Below, in pieces: positions 15,796 through 24,174 of a DNA stretch of 64,000 bases. The stretch covers positions 1 to 64,000 of the forward strand of contig CAZKRM010000001.1 in assembly GCA_964555285.1 (NCBI GenBank), written 5' to 3'. Made by a program: the position numbers and the translations under genes. The notes under the pieces were generated by a model. It was not told the DNA's origin. It was given only the letters and a program-made list of their open reading frames with translations, and did not search any database. Source of the stretch: JBBIQV01 sp964555285. GTDB taxonomy: Bacteria > Nitrospirota > Nitrospiria > Nitrospirales > Nitrospiraceae. Within the stretch, counting starts at the first letter, position 1, and each line of letters begins with the position of its first letter.

Positions 15796-18231
15796 CTAGA
15801 ATTCCTCGAAGTCGTCGTCCTTCTGCCTGCAATCCTTGCCGTTGCCCTCGGCGACCCCGACCGGATGGTTGACGACCGCTGGACGTGTCGCCTGTGAAAA
15901 CGTTCGACGTTCACTGTTCGAAGTTCGACTTGGCAACCTCGAACCTCGAACCTCGGACCCCGGATCCGCTTTACGTTTCACGCCCCGCGCCGCGTCTCCG
16001 ATCTTGAAGGTTTCCACCTGGTGCAGCAGCGCTTTCGCCTGCTCCTTCATGGACTGGCTGGCCGAGGTGGTCTCCTCCACCAATGCGGCGTTTTGCTGCG
16101 TGGTCTCGTCCATCTGCATGATGGCCTTGGTCACCTGATCGACGCCGCCGGCCTGCTCCTGCGATGCCGCCGCAATCTCGGCGATGATGTCGGTCACGCG
16201 TTTGACCGACCCCACGATTTCGTCCAGCGTTTTCCCCGACTGGTTCACCAGTTCGCTCCCGTCGGAGACCCGCTGGATCGACTCGTTGATCAATCCCTTG
16301 ATCTCTTTCGCCGCCGTCGCCGACCGCTGCGCGAGGTTCCGCACTTCCGCCGCGACCACGGCGAAGCCCCGGCCATGTTCCCCGGCGCGGGCGGCCTCGA
16401 CCGCCGCGTTCAAGGCCAAGAGATTGGTCTGGAACGCGATCTCGTCGATCACGGCAATGATGTCGGCGATCTTTTTGCTGCTCTGGTTGATCTCGCCCAT
16501 CGCCTCGACGGCGCGGGTCGTGACCGCGCCGCCCTTTTCGGCGACGTCGCGGGCCGTGATCGCGAGCTGGTTGGCTTGTTTGGCGTTGTCGGCGTTCTGC
16601 TTGACCGTGGAGGTCATCTCCTCCATCGAGGACGAGGTTTCCTCCAATGCGCCGGCCTGCTCGGAGGTTCGCTGCGCGAGGTCTTCGCTGCCGCGCGTGA
16701 TCTGTTCGGCTCCGCTTGTGACGCTCTCGACGGCGTTGCGCACCGTGACGATGGTCTTCGTCAGGTTCTGGATGGCGACGTTCAGACTGGTCTTCATCTG
16801 GTCGAACTCCCCCTGATAGGTGCCGGTCATCTGTTTGGTCAAGTCGCCGTCCGCCAGTGCGGTCAGTACCAGTTGGGCTTCATGCAACGGTGTCACGACC
16901 GCGTCGAGCATCGTATTGGTGCCTTGCGAGAGGACCTTGAAGAACCCGGTGAACTCCTCCGCGTCGATCCGTTCCGATAACTGCCCGGCTGCTGCCGCAG
17001 TGATCAAGCGGTCTACCTCGATCTGCGCTTTCTTCTGTGCCGTGATGTCCGCCCATTCCACCACATTGCCCAGATACTCCCCGCTATCCGACAGGATGGC
17101 GGCGGCATTCAAATCCAACGTCAGGGGGCCGAGCTTGATCTCGCTGTGGTACGGCAGGTTTTTTGGATTGTCGAGCAACTGCCGCTGATGGGCCGGATTC
17201 TTGTGGTACGCGTCCATGCTGGATCCGATCACCTTGTCCACGGCGAAGGTCGGGAACACCTTCCGGATATCCTGTTCCAGCTTGCTGAGCGTGGTCACCG
17301 AGGCCTTATTGGCATAGACGATCGTGTAGGAGCGGTCGCACATCATGACGTTGGTCGAGGCGTGGTCCAACGCGGTCTTGATGCGGGTCATGACTTTGTT
17401 GGTTTCCATTTCCTGCGCAATCTTCGTCTGGATCTGCTCCGCCATCCGGTTGAACGAAACCCCTAACCGGCCGACCTCGTCTTTCGTCGCCAGACTCGCA
17501 CGAGCCGCGTAATCGCCGCTCGCCATACGATCCGCAGCCGCCCCGACCTCCTTGAGCCCGTTGCTGATGGCTCTGGCGATCACCCAGCCTAGGAACAACC
17601 CGATGCCGATGCCGGAGACGACCATGATGGACATGGTCAGCTTCGATTCATTGTAGGTGCTGACCCCCATCTCGTACTTCCCTTGGGCGATCTTCATTTT
17701 GGTATCCACGAGAGTGTTGATGGCTTCAACGGAGGATTTGAACTTCGCGGCGCCCTCCCCTTTCATAGAGGCGACCGCGCCCGCCGTCTCGCCGGAGGAG
17801 AGCTGCCGGAAGACGGTGTTGTCCCGATAGTTCCGGTAGTCGTCGTAGACCCTGACGAAGTCGTCGTAGGCCTTCTGTACCTGTTCCGCTTTGATCGATG
17901 TGGCGAATTCTGCGCGCAATTCATCTACCTGACTATTCAGCTCTTTCACTTTGGCGAGCGCCTCGGCCCGGTCGGCGGCACTCTGGGTGAGGAGGGCCGT
18001 AATGGTCTGTGACCGCATCTGGTACACCAGACCCCGTACCCTGGTCAGGGTCATGAGGGGCTTGAGCTGGACGTTATTGATGTTGTCCACGCTGTCGTTG
18101 ATCCTGCCCATGTTCGCCACGCTCAGATAGCCGGCGACGGCGAGCAGCGCGCCAAGGATGCTGAAGCCCAGCATGAGCTTGGTCATTGTTCTGAGGTTGC
18201 CAAACCAGGCAGACATGATGTTCAATGCCAT
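15796..18231 (-). CDS. methyl-accepting chemotaxis protein, 4HB sensor plus PAS, with FEEF tail
   Basis: The 811-residue receptor has a membrane segment (about 15-37), a helical 4HB_MCP-type periplasmic domain, a second membrane segment (about 190-215), HAMP, a PAS-like domain, a second HAMP-like stretch and an MCP hairpin with the tip sequence DEIAFQTNLLALNAAVEAA. Its cytoplasmic half is nearly identical to that of the downstream MCP. The C-terminal 60 residues are a flexible tail partly encoded by a GTTCGA repeat and ending DDDFEEF, which fits the xZxxZ docking pentapeptide (Z aromatic) that tethers CheR and CheB. The periplasmic ligand is unknown. Confidence 0.92.
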   Translation of the reverse strand: MALNIMSAWFGNLRTMTKLMLGFSILGALLAVAGYLSVANMGRINDSVDNINNVQLKPLMTLTRVRGLVYQMRSQTITALLTQSAADRAEALAKVKELNSQVDELRAEFATSIKAEQVQKAYDDFVRVYDDYRNYRDNTVFRQLSSGETAGAVASMKGEGAAKFKSSVEAINTLVDTKMKIAQGKYEMGVSTYNESKLTMSIMVVSGIGIGLFLGWVIARAISNGLKEVGAAADRMASGDYAARASLATKDEVGRLGVSFNRMAEQIQTKIAQEMETNKVMTRIKTALDHASTNVMMCDRSYTIVYANKASVTTLSKLEQDIRKVFPTFAVDKVIGSSMDAYHKNPAHQRQLLDNPKNLPYHSEIKLGPLTLDLNAAAILSDSGEYLGNVVEWADITAQKKAQIEVDRLITAAAAGQLSERIDAEEFTGFFKVLSQGTNTMLDAVVTPLHEAQLVLTALADGDLTKQMTGTYQGEFDQMKTSLNVAIQNLTKTIVTVRNAVESVTSGAEQITRGSEDLAQRTSEQAGALEETSSSMEEMTSTVKQNADNAKQANQLAITARDVAEKGGAVTTRAVEAMGEINQSSKKIADIIAVIDEIAFQTNLLALNAAVEAARAGEHGRGFAVVAAEVRNLAQRSATAAKEIKGLINESIQRVSDGSELVNQSGKTLDEIVGSVKRVTDIIAEIAAASQEQAGGVDQVTKAIMQMDETTQQNAALVEETTSASQSMKEQAKALLHQVETFKIGDAARGVKRKADPGSEVRGSRLPSRTSNSERRTFSQATRPAVVNHPVGVAEGNGKDCRQKDDDFEEF
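15900..15955. repeat. GTTCGA-type quasi-palindromic repeat inside the MCP tail
   Basis: CGTTCGACGTTCACTGTTCG units face ACCTCGAACCTCGAACCTCG units. Translated on the minus strand it reads SEVRGSRLPSRTSNSERRTF, closely similar to peptides from copies in cheB2 and a glycosyltransferase. Confidence 0.82.
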
Positions 18232-18261
18232 CTTCCCCCCCCCTTCTACGCCTCTCGCATT

Positions 18262-18399
18262 TCGTGAAGCGTGTTTCTGGTTTCGAGTTTCATGTTTCTA
18301 GTTTCAGGTTCGACCTCGGAATTTCAGCAATCCGAAACGAGCAACTTGAAACCAGAAACATGAAACTAGGAACCAGAAACTAGAAACACGCTTCACGAG
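18262..18399. repeat. 138-bp quasi-palindromic GTTTC/GAAAC repeat between MCP and cheW
   Basis: The arms begin TCGTGAAGCGTGTTTCT and end AGAAACACGCTTCACGA, and the interior consists of GTTTC-rich units facing GAAAC-rich units. It fills nearly the whole 175-bp spacer. Confidence 0.88.
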
Positions 18400-18406
18400 A
18401 TCCGCT

Positions 18407-18901
18407 TCACGCAGTCGCCGCAGCGGCCGCGATGTCCTTGAGTTCACCGTCGGCCAAGAGGCGGTCGATGTCGAGCAGGGCGATCAGTTTGTCCCCGCAT
18501 TGGCCGATTCCATTCAGAAAGCTCACATCCACTTTCGCGCCGAATTCCGGCGGCGCCTGCACGTCTTTCTTCGTCAAGTCCACGACGTCCGAGACGGCGT
18601 CCACCACGATGCCGACGGTCTTCTCGCGCACCACGACCACGATAATCACGGTGAACATCGTGTACTCGGCCTTGTCCATGCCGAACTTCGTGCGCAAGTC
18701 CACGATGGGCACAATGGTGCCTCGCAGGTTCAGCACGCCTTTAATATCGGACGGAGTGTTCGGGATGCGGGTGACGGCGGTGTAGCCTTTGATCTCCTGC
18801 ACGCGCAGAATATCGACCCCGTACAACTCGTCTCCCAACGTGAAGGTCAGGAACTGGCTCCCGTCCGTGGTCAGTCCGGCTTGTTCATCCAGCGCCTCCA
18901 T
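18407..18901 (-). CDS. cheW: chemotaxis coupling protein CheW (system 1)
   Basis: The 164-residue protein is a single CheW domain with the expected FTLGDELYGVDILRVQEI start and the GVLNLRGTIVPIVDLRTKFG core. It links receptors to CheA in the array. The ATG at 18901 follows AGGAGGTCGAACGAGT; an upstream in-frame ATG (18928) lacks a site. It lies between cheA1 and the two long MCPs, each junction filled by GTTTC-type repeats. Confidence 0.93.
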   Translation of the reverse strand: MEALDEQAGLTTDGSQFLTFTLGDELYGVDILRVQEIKGYTAVTRIPNTPSDIKGVLNLRGTIVPIVDLRTKFGMDKAEYTMFTVIIVVVVREKTVGIVVDAVSDVVDLTKKDVQAPPEFGAKVDVSFLNGIGQCGDKLIALLDIDRLLADGELKDIAAAAATA

Positions 18902-18956
18902 ACTCGTTCGACCTCCTATGGCCATCATGCCCTCCTCAAGTGCGTCGTTCGTTACC

Positions 18957-19031
18957 GGAAGTTTCGGGTTTCAAGTTGAACCCAAAACTTGAAACCAGAA
19001 ACTCGAAACCTGAAACTAGAAACGGGAAACT
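18957..19031. repeat. quasi-palindromic GTTTC/GAAAC repeat between cheW and cheA
   Basis: GAAGTTTCGGGTTTCAAGTT faces AACTTGAAACCAGAAACTCG and further GAAAC units. It belongs to the same family as 12549-12620 and 18262-18399. Confidence 0.85.
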
Positions 19032-19033
19032 TC

Positions 19034-21238
19034 TTACGCGGCCACAACTTCTGCTTGCCGTGCCAGCTCGATCAAGCCTCGCACGTCGAGGATGAACCCG
19101 ACCGTCCCATCGCCCAGGATGGTGGCCCCCGCGATCCCCTCGACCTTTCGGAAATTCCGTTCCAAACTCTTGATCACGACTTGCTGTTGCCCCAGCAACT
19201 CATCCACGAGGACCGCCACCCGTTCTCCTTCCGTTTCCAGAATCACCAGAATCCCTTTGGCGGCATCCGTGCAATCGGCTGCGATACGGAAGGTGTCGGA
19301 GAGTCGCAGAATCGAATGGAACGTTCCGCGCACGTTGACCACTTCCCCCTTGCCGGTGACGGTCTTGATGCTGGTAGCCTGCGGTTGGATCGATTCGACG
19401 ATCGAGACCAGCGGAACGATGTACGTCTCCGATCCGACCCGCACCGTCATGCCCTCGATGATGGCCAGGGTCAGCGGGAGTTTCAGGGTGAAGGTGGTGC
19501 CCCTCCCCTGCGCCGTCCGAATGCCGACCGTCCCTCCCAAGCTTTCGATATTCCGCTTGACGACGTCCATGCCGACGCCGCGGCCCGACACATCCGTGAC
19601 TGCGTCGGCGGTCGAGAAGCCCGGCCGGAAGATGAGGGGCCAGATCTGATCGTCGGACAATTTGTCCGACTCTGCGATCAGGCCCTGCGCGACGGCTTTG
19701 GCGAGGATCTTCTCGCGATTCAGGCCGCGCCCGTCATCCTCGACCGTAATACAGATATTCCCTCCCTCATGGAACGCGTTCAGCCGGATGGCCCCCGCCT
19801 CCTCCTTTCCGGCGGCCAGGCGTTCCTCAGGCGGTTCAAGGCCGTGATCGGCTGAGTTGCGGACGAGGTGCGTCAGTGGATCGCCGATCGACTCGATAAC
19901 GGTTTTGTCGAGCTCGGTTTCCTCGCCGGACAGGAGGAGCTGGATTTTCTTGCCGTTCTTGGTCGAGAGATCGCGGACCAGCCGAGGAAAGCGATTGAAG
20001 GCGGTGCCGATGGGTACCATGCGGATGCCCATGACGCGTTCCTGAATTTCACGCGTATTCCGTTCAAGCTGCGCCACGCGTTCGAGGAGGACGGATACCT
20101 GCGTCATCTCGAACCGCTTCCCCAGATCGCTGAGCATCGATTGGGTGATGACCAGTTCCCCGACCAAGTTGATCAGCTTGTCGATCTTTGCCGTATCGAC
20201 CCGGATCGAGGCGGTATCCGGTTTCTTGGCGTGGGTCGTCGCTTCGATCTGTTTCTGTTTTTCGAGGGCTTGCGCGATCTGCTGAGGCGTGGCAGCGTGC
20301 TGTTCGACGAGGATCTCGCCGACGCGCTTTTGCTGCGCCAGGGCCTTGTCCAGAACCTCGCGCGTGACCACCCCGCTCTCCACCAGAATGTCGCCGAGCG
20401 GTTTGGGGGCTTCGCCCTCTGAACGATGAGCGCTGAGCGCTGAACGCTGAACTGAAGAGTCGGTGTTCCGTGGTTCTCGTTCATCGTTCAGCGTTCCGCC
20501 TTCCTCGTTGATTCTCAGCACGCTGTCTCCGCGGACGAATTCGAAGACGGCGGCGACCGCTTCCGGGTCCTTTGAAGACTCCAGCTCTACCACCCAGGCG
20601 AGGTAACATTGCTCCGGATCGACGGCAACCAAATCGGGCAACCGGGCGGCATCGAGCGTGATCTTCGTGATACGGCCCACGTCGCCCAGCTCTTTGAACA
20701 TCTGCAGGGGATCGAGGCCGCGCTGAAAGAGCCATGCCGGCGGAGTCCAGGCGATGGTGTAACGGCGTGACGAGTGAGGGGTGACGGGTGCAGGGGACTG
20801 GCTCCGTCCGTCTGCGGCGGTGCCTGTCCCCGTCCCGGTGGCCCTGGGAGCGGAGTCGGAGGAGGCTTCGAGCTGTCGGCCCAACGCTTGGACTGTTGCG
20901 TCGTCCGCCGGTTGCCCTGCTTGCGCGGCCTCGATCAGCGTCTTCAGGCAATCTGCGGATTTGAGGAGCAGGTCCGTGAGGGCTTGTGTGACCGTCATCT
21001 TGCCGTTGCGCAATTGGTCCAGGACCGTCTCCATTTTGTGCGTAAATTGCCCGACGGCCGTGAAGCCGAACATCCCGCTGTTGCCTTTGATGGAATGGGC
21101 CGCGCGGAAGATCCGGTTGAGCAAGTCCAGATCGCCGGGGCGCTGCTCGAGCTGCAACAGTCCCTCTTCGATAGTGGACAGGTGTTCGCTCGCTTCTTCA
21201 AAAAATGCGTCTTGGAATTTGGAGAGATCGGTGCTCAC
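19034..21238 (-). CDS. cheA: chemotaxis histidine kinase CheA (system 1)
   Basis: The 734-residue kinase has an Hpt/P1 domain (His in AAHSIKGNSG near residue 48), a P2-like segment (RRYTIAWTPPAWLFQRG onward, about 160-250), tandem LGDILVESG / VGEILVEQH motifs (about 278-330) that resemble MshEN c-di-GMP-binding repeats, the P3 dimerisation helices, P4 ATPase (NSADHG, DDGRGLN, SGRGVGMDV) and P5 CheW-like domain. Two linkers are encoded by repeats: a REP (reading GTGTAADGRSQSPAP) after P1, and a CTGAGCG-type repeat before the LGEILV motifs. The GTG start at 21238 follows AAGGGTAAGGA. Confidence 0.93.
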   Translation of the reverse strand: MSTDLSKFQDAFFEEASEHLSTIEEGLLQLEQRPGDLDLLNRIFRAAHSIKGNSGMFGFTAVGQFTHKMETVLDQLRNGKMTVTQALTDLLLKSADCLKTLIEAAQAGQPADDATVQALGRQLEASSDSAPRATGTGTGTAADGRSQSPAPVTPHSSRRYTIAWTPPAWLFQRGLDPLQMFKELGDVGRITKITLDAARLPDLVAVDPEQCYLAWVVELESSKDPEAVAAVFEFVRGDSVLRINEEGGTLNDEREPRNTDSSVQRSALSAHRSEGEAPKPLGDILVESGVVTREVLDKALAQQKRVGEILVEQHAATPQQIAQALEKQKQIEATTHAKKPDTASIRVDTAKIDKLINLVGELVITQSMLSDLGKRFEMTQVSVLLERVAQLERNTREIQERVMGIRMVPIGTAFNRFPRLVRDLSTKNGKKIQLLLSGEETELDKTVIESIGDPLTHLVRNSADHGLEPPEERLAAGKEEAGAIRLNAFHEGGNICITVEDDGRGLNREKILAKAVAQGLIAESDKLSDDQIWPLIFRPGFSTADAVTDVSGRGVGMDVVKRNIESLGGTVGIRTAQGRGTTFTLKLPLTLAIIEGMTVRVGSETYIVPLVSIVESIQPQATSIKTVTGKGEVVNVRGTFHSILRLSDTFRIAADCTDAAKGILVILETEGERVAVLVDELLGQQQVVIKSLERNFRKVEGIAGATILGDGTVGFILDVRGLIELARQAEVVAA
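20416..20495. repeat. quasi-palindromic GCTGAGCG repeat inside the cheA linker
   Basis: CTGAACGATGAGCGCTGAGC-type units face GTTCTCGTTCATCGTTCAGC-type units. It falls between the P2-like segment and the MshEN-like motifs of CheA and keeps the frame. Confidence 0.8.
20793..20832. repeat. REP-like palindrome inside the cheA P1-P2 linker
   Basis: GGGGACTGGCTCCG and CGGTGCCTGTCCCC flank a short centre. The same arms occur in opposite orientation in the MCP tail at 13340-13378. Confidence 0.82.
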
Positions 21239-21256
21239 TCCTTACCCTTCATGCCT

Positions 21257-21628
21257 TTACGCCGGCAACACCTTCAGAATCGTCTTCAACATCTGTTCGG
21301 GGTTGAACGGTTTGACGATCCAGCCGGTGGCGCCGGCCGCCTGCCCGTCCTTTTTCTTGTCGTCGGTCGATTCGGTCGTCAACATCAAGATCGGCGTGAA
21401 CTTGAGCGCCGGCATTTTGCGAAGCTCCTTGATCAGCGCGATTCCGTCCATCTCCGGCATGTTGAGGTCCGTGACAACGAGGTCCGGCCTCGATCCCGCG
21501 GTGATCTTGCCGACGGCCTCTTTTCCGTTCCCCGCCTCGACGACTTGAAACCCGGCGTTGGATAAGGTGTAGGCGACCATCTGGCGCATGGTCGGCGAAT
21601 CATCGACGACTAAGACCGTTTTCCCCAT
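21257..21628 (-). CDS. cheY: CheY-type single-domain response regulator
   Basis: This 123-residue stand-alone receiver has VVDDSPTMRQM, the phosphoacceptor Asp in LVVTDLNMPEMDG, and the switch Thr and Lys (LTTES, IVKPFNPEQ). It lies 18 nt upstream of cheA1 and is probably its phosphorylation target. The ATG at 21628 follows AGGAGGGTTTCCT. A second, more canonical CheY is encoded at 32277-32660 with system 2, so which one contacts the motor switch is not decided by sequence. Confidence 0.9.
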   Translation of the reverse strand: MGKTVLVVDDSPTMRQMVAYTLSNAGFQVVEAGNGKEAVGKITAGSRPDLVVTDLNMPEMDGIALIKELRKMPALKFTPILMLTTESTDDKKKDGQAAGATGWIVKPFNPEQMLKTILKVLPA

Positions 21629-21659
21629 AGGAAACCCTCCTGAATACGGATCACGCTGT

Positions 21660-21807
21660 CTAGCAGGCTGCGGAAACACTCTCGTCACTCCCGCGAATGC
21701 GGGAGTCCAGAACATTCGCCCTCAGTATTTGCAATGACTTCCTGGATTCCCGCTTGCGCGGGAATGACAACAACATAGTTCCACCGTGTTTTTCCGCAGC
21801 CTGCTAG
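21660..21807. mobile_element. 148-bp MITE-like element, copy 1
   Basis: Terminal inverted repeats begin CTAGCAGGCTGCGGAAA. The interior carries two hairpins (CTCCCGCGAATGCGGGAG and ATTCCCGCTTGCGCGGGAAT). No coding capacity. The right end supplies the TAG stop of the neighbouring MCP-like gene. Copy 2, of equal length and opposite orientation, is at 59619-59766, with roughly nine in ten bases identical by eye. Confidence 0.9.
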
Positions 21808-22928
21808 AACAAGGTCACGTTCGTCTCTTCACCCTGCGCGGTTGCAGTCACAGGGATGCCGTCACTTTGCGCAACGCCATTGTGAACACGGCGTTCCTCC
21901 TGCATGGTGTACGTCTTTGCGAGGTGAGCCATGACCTCCACACCGCCGTTGAATGCTTTGGGTTCCTGTCCGGCCATCAGGGCTTGGATATCGACCCGGA
22001 CGGTTTCCAGGGGCTCTACGACATGTTCCAGTTTCTGCCTGGTGATGTCCTGGAACTGCAGGGCCATCACGATCTTCGCCACATCCGCCGCCAGAGCCTC
22101 CGCCCTGGTCTTGGACTGTAAGATATTCGTCCGCAACGCGTCGTTCTTCCGTGTCAACTGCCGCGTCATCCGATCCAGCCGGGCTTTCGTGTCCAGCGTC
22201 TTCGTCATATCCAGTGAAGCCAGCGCCTGAATGTGGGCCACCGCGTCGGCGCTTCGCCGCTGCACGTCCTTGACGAGCTTGCTGATGCTGCTGGCTGCCT
22301 GACCCGACCGATTGGCGAGCTTCGCGACCTCGTCCGCGACGACCGCAAATCCTCGCCCCTGTTCGCCGGCGTGGGCGGCCTCGATGGCGGCGTTCAACGC
22401 CAGCAGCCTGGTCTGGTCGGCGATAAACTCGATCTCTCCCAAGATCCCGGAGATCGCCTTGGTGCTTCGATCGACCTGGTCCATCACGGTGGACACGCTC
22501 ACGGCGACCTGAGACGCTTCGACGACGTCCTGGACGAACTTGTCCAGCAGCGCCTCGGTCCGATCGAGGAGCTTGCCTTCCGTGATATCTTCACTATCTT
22601 CCTCGGTGAACAACGATGCTGCTTCCGATGCCTGTTCCACGGCCCGTTGGGAAATCGTCCGGAAACGGCTTCCCAGATCCAGCGCCGCCTGCTCGGTTTG
22701 GCGGATCACACTACGCATCTGTTCGTTGAGGATCGGGATCAGCGGCAGCACGCCGGCGGCGAATCCCTCCCACCTTCGGCAACGGCGATCGAGTCGCGCT
22801 TGTTCAGCGGACCACGCGGAGGAATCGACCGCTGCCACCACACGGACACGCCGGCGCATCCACCACGCCGCAGTGCCGGCCCCAACACACGCGCCGGCAA
22901 TACACACCCAGATGGTCGCGCCCGTCAC
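21804..22928 (-). CDS. membrane-anchored MCP-signalling protein with CheZ-like DxxxQ motif
   Basis: The 374-residue protein has one N-terminal membrane segment (about residues 5-23), no HAMP and no periplasmic domain. A short MCP-like hairpin follows, with the tip IEFIADQTRLLALNAAIEAA. Farther on, the helix ALQFQDITRQKLEHV carries D294 and Q298, the same DxxxQ spacing as the catalytic Asp and Gln of CheZ (compare ALSFQDLTAQRVKKL in the window's CheZ). The C terminus is NVTLF, like the CheD end. It overlaps the STAS gene by 4 nt. A CheY-P phosphatase or array adaptor role is inferred. The TAG stop lies in the MITE end. Confidence 0.75.
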   Translation of the reverse strand: MTGATIWVCIAGACVGAGTAAWWMRRRVRVVAAVDSSAWSAEQARLDRRCRRWEGFAAGVLPLIPILNEQMRSVIRQTEQAALDLGSRFRTISQRAVEQASEAASLFTEEDSEDITEGKLLDRTEALLDKFVQDVVEASQVAVSVSTVMDQVDRSTKAISGILGEIEFIADQTRLLALNAAIEAAHAGEQGRGFAVVADEVAKLANRSGQAASSISKLVKDVQRRSADAVAHIQALASLDMTKTLDTKARLDRMTRQLTRKNDALRTNILQSKTRAEALAADVAKIVMALQFQDITRQKLEHVVEPLETVRVDIQALMAGQEPKAFNGGVEVMAHLAKTYTMQEERRVHNGVAQSDGIPVTATAQGEETNVTLF

Positions 22929-23197
22929 GATCGTCCTCGGTTCTCATCGGGAAGCCAGCCCAAGCGGCCCATCTGGTCTTTGACCTTGTCGGGGATCCCC
23001 GCAACGGTCAACCGACCGGACCGGTGCGCCGACATGATCGCCTGGATCGCCGATGTATCGATCTGCCGAACCTCTTTGAGGTCGAGCGTCACGGGGCCGT
23101 CCTGGGAGAGGTGGGTCAGAAGCGCCTGCTTGAAATCGGAGACCTCGAAGATGGTGAGGTCTCCTTTCGGGACGAACACCGACTGCCGGCTTGTCAT
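22925..23197 (-). CDS. STAS domain protein
   Basis: The 90-residue protein is a small STAS domain: a TIFEVSDFKQALL helix, the VTLDLKEVRQIDTSAIQAIM strand-helix with Thr-Ser at the regulatory site, and a C-terminal helix. The ATG at 23197 gives the domain a natural start. It overlaps the MCP-like gene by 4 nt, suggesting the two products act together, and follows motB. It may be a second substrate of the PP2C switch at 7532-8752; that link is inference. Confidence 0.78.
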   Translation of the reverse strand: MTSRQSVFVPKGDLTIFEVSDFKQALLTHLSQDGPVTLDLKEVRQIDTSAIQAIMSAHRSGRLTVAGIPDKVKDQMGRLGWLPDENRGRS

Positions 23198-23315
23198 GCT
23201 GCCGCTCCTGAACGAGTCCTCTCGAAGCCGATCGCATCGTCTTTTCCGCGATGTCGTATCGGCGCGTACTGAAGAAATCTTAACCCACGCGAACGCCTGC
23301 GTAAGACGGCGTGCC

Positions 23316-24149
23316 TCACGACGGCGGCACGCCGGTTTGGGGAGCGGCCGGCCTCGCCTCCGGCTCGGCCGCCGACTCGTCCTGCGACGGGAGGGATCGA
23401 TCCGTCTCTTTGCCGAACGGGAAAAATGGGGCCTTGTGGTTGTCTTCAAGAACGACGATTTCGACCCGCCGGTTCTTGGTCCGGTTCTCCGGGGTCAGAT
23501 TGTCGGTCTTTGGCATAGAGTCGGCTCGTCCCATTGCGCTGAGATGCGGGGCCGGCACGCCATAGAGCTCGCTCATGACACGTACGACGATCACGGCCCG
23601 TGCGGCGGAGAGTTCCCAGTTAGAGGGAAATTGCATCGTGCGGATCGGAACGTTATCCGTGTGTCCCTCGACGCGGATGTGGCGATCCAGTTCGACGAGC
23701 ACTTCCGAGAGCGCCTTCAAGAACGGCAGGGCTTCGGGACGGAGCGTGGCCTCTCCGCTGTTGAACATGACATGGTCGGGGATCGTGAGAACGATCTCGC
23801 CGGACGAGCGATCCGCGACCTGGACGATCTCGAACTGGGCGGTGTCTTTGACGGACTTCATGATGGCCCGCAGCCGCCGGATGACCGGTTCTTTCGCGCT
23901 CGCAAGCGCCGGCTGAATGGTGGCCGGCTTGTTGCTGCCGAGCGTGAAGGGCATCGTGCTGGACGGCGGACTCACGATGGGGTTGAGCGCGGCCTTGATG
24001 GAGTCGCTCACGGTGCGGTACTTCCCCTCGTTGACGGAAGAGACGGAGTACATCACCACGAAGAAGGCAAAGAGCAGGGTGATGAAGTCGGCGTAGGACA
24101 CGAGCCAGCGCTCGTGGTTTTCATGTTCTTCGTGTTTCTTCTTGGCCAT
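23316..24149 (-). CDS. motB: flagellar motor stator protein MotB
   Basis: The 277-residue protein has a short basic N terminus, one membrane segment with the proton-path aspartate in WLVSYADFITLLFAFFVV, a plug/linker and a C-terminal OmpA-like peptidoglycan-binding domain (RVEGHTDNVPI, RAVIVVRVM). It anchors the stator to the cell wall. It follows motA by 25 nt. The C-terminal tail (about the last 30 residues) is Pro/Ala/Glu-rich and extends past the OmpA fold. Confidence 0.94.
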   Translation of the reverse strand: MAKKKHEEHENHERWLVSYADFITLLFAFFVVMYSVSSVNEGKYRTVSDSIKAALNPIVSPPSSTMPFTLGSNKPATIQPALASAKEPVIRRLRAIMKSVKDTAQFEIVQVADRSSGEIVLTIPDHVMFNSGEATLRPEALPFLKALSEVLVELDRHIRVEGHTDNVPIRTMQFPSNWELSAARAVIVVRVMSELYGVPAPHLSAMGRADSMPKTDNLTPENRTKNRRVEIVVLEDNHKAPFFPFGKETDRSLPSQDESAAEPEARPAAPQTGVPPS

Positions 24150-24174
24150 ATGGAAACAGTGATTAAGTACTCAA

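Noticed and set aside
18262..19031. Possible CRISPR array from the repeated GTTTC/GAAAC units
   Set aside because: Units are 7-8 bp with no spacers of regular length, the arms are complementary, and no cas gene is present.
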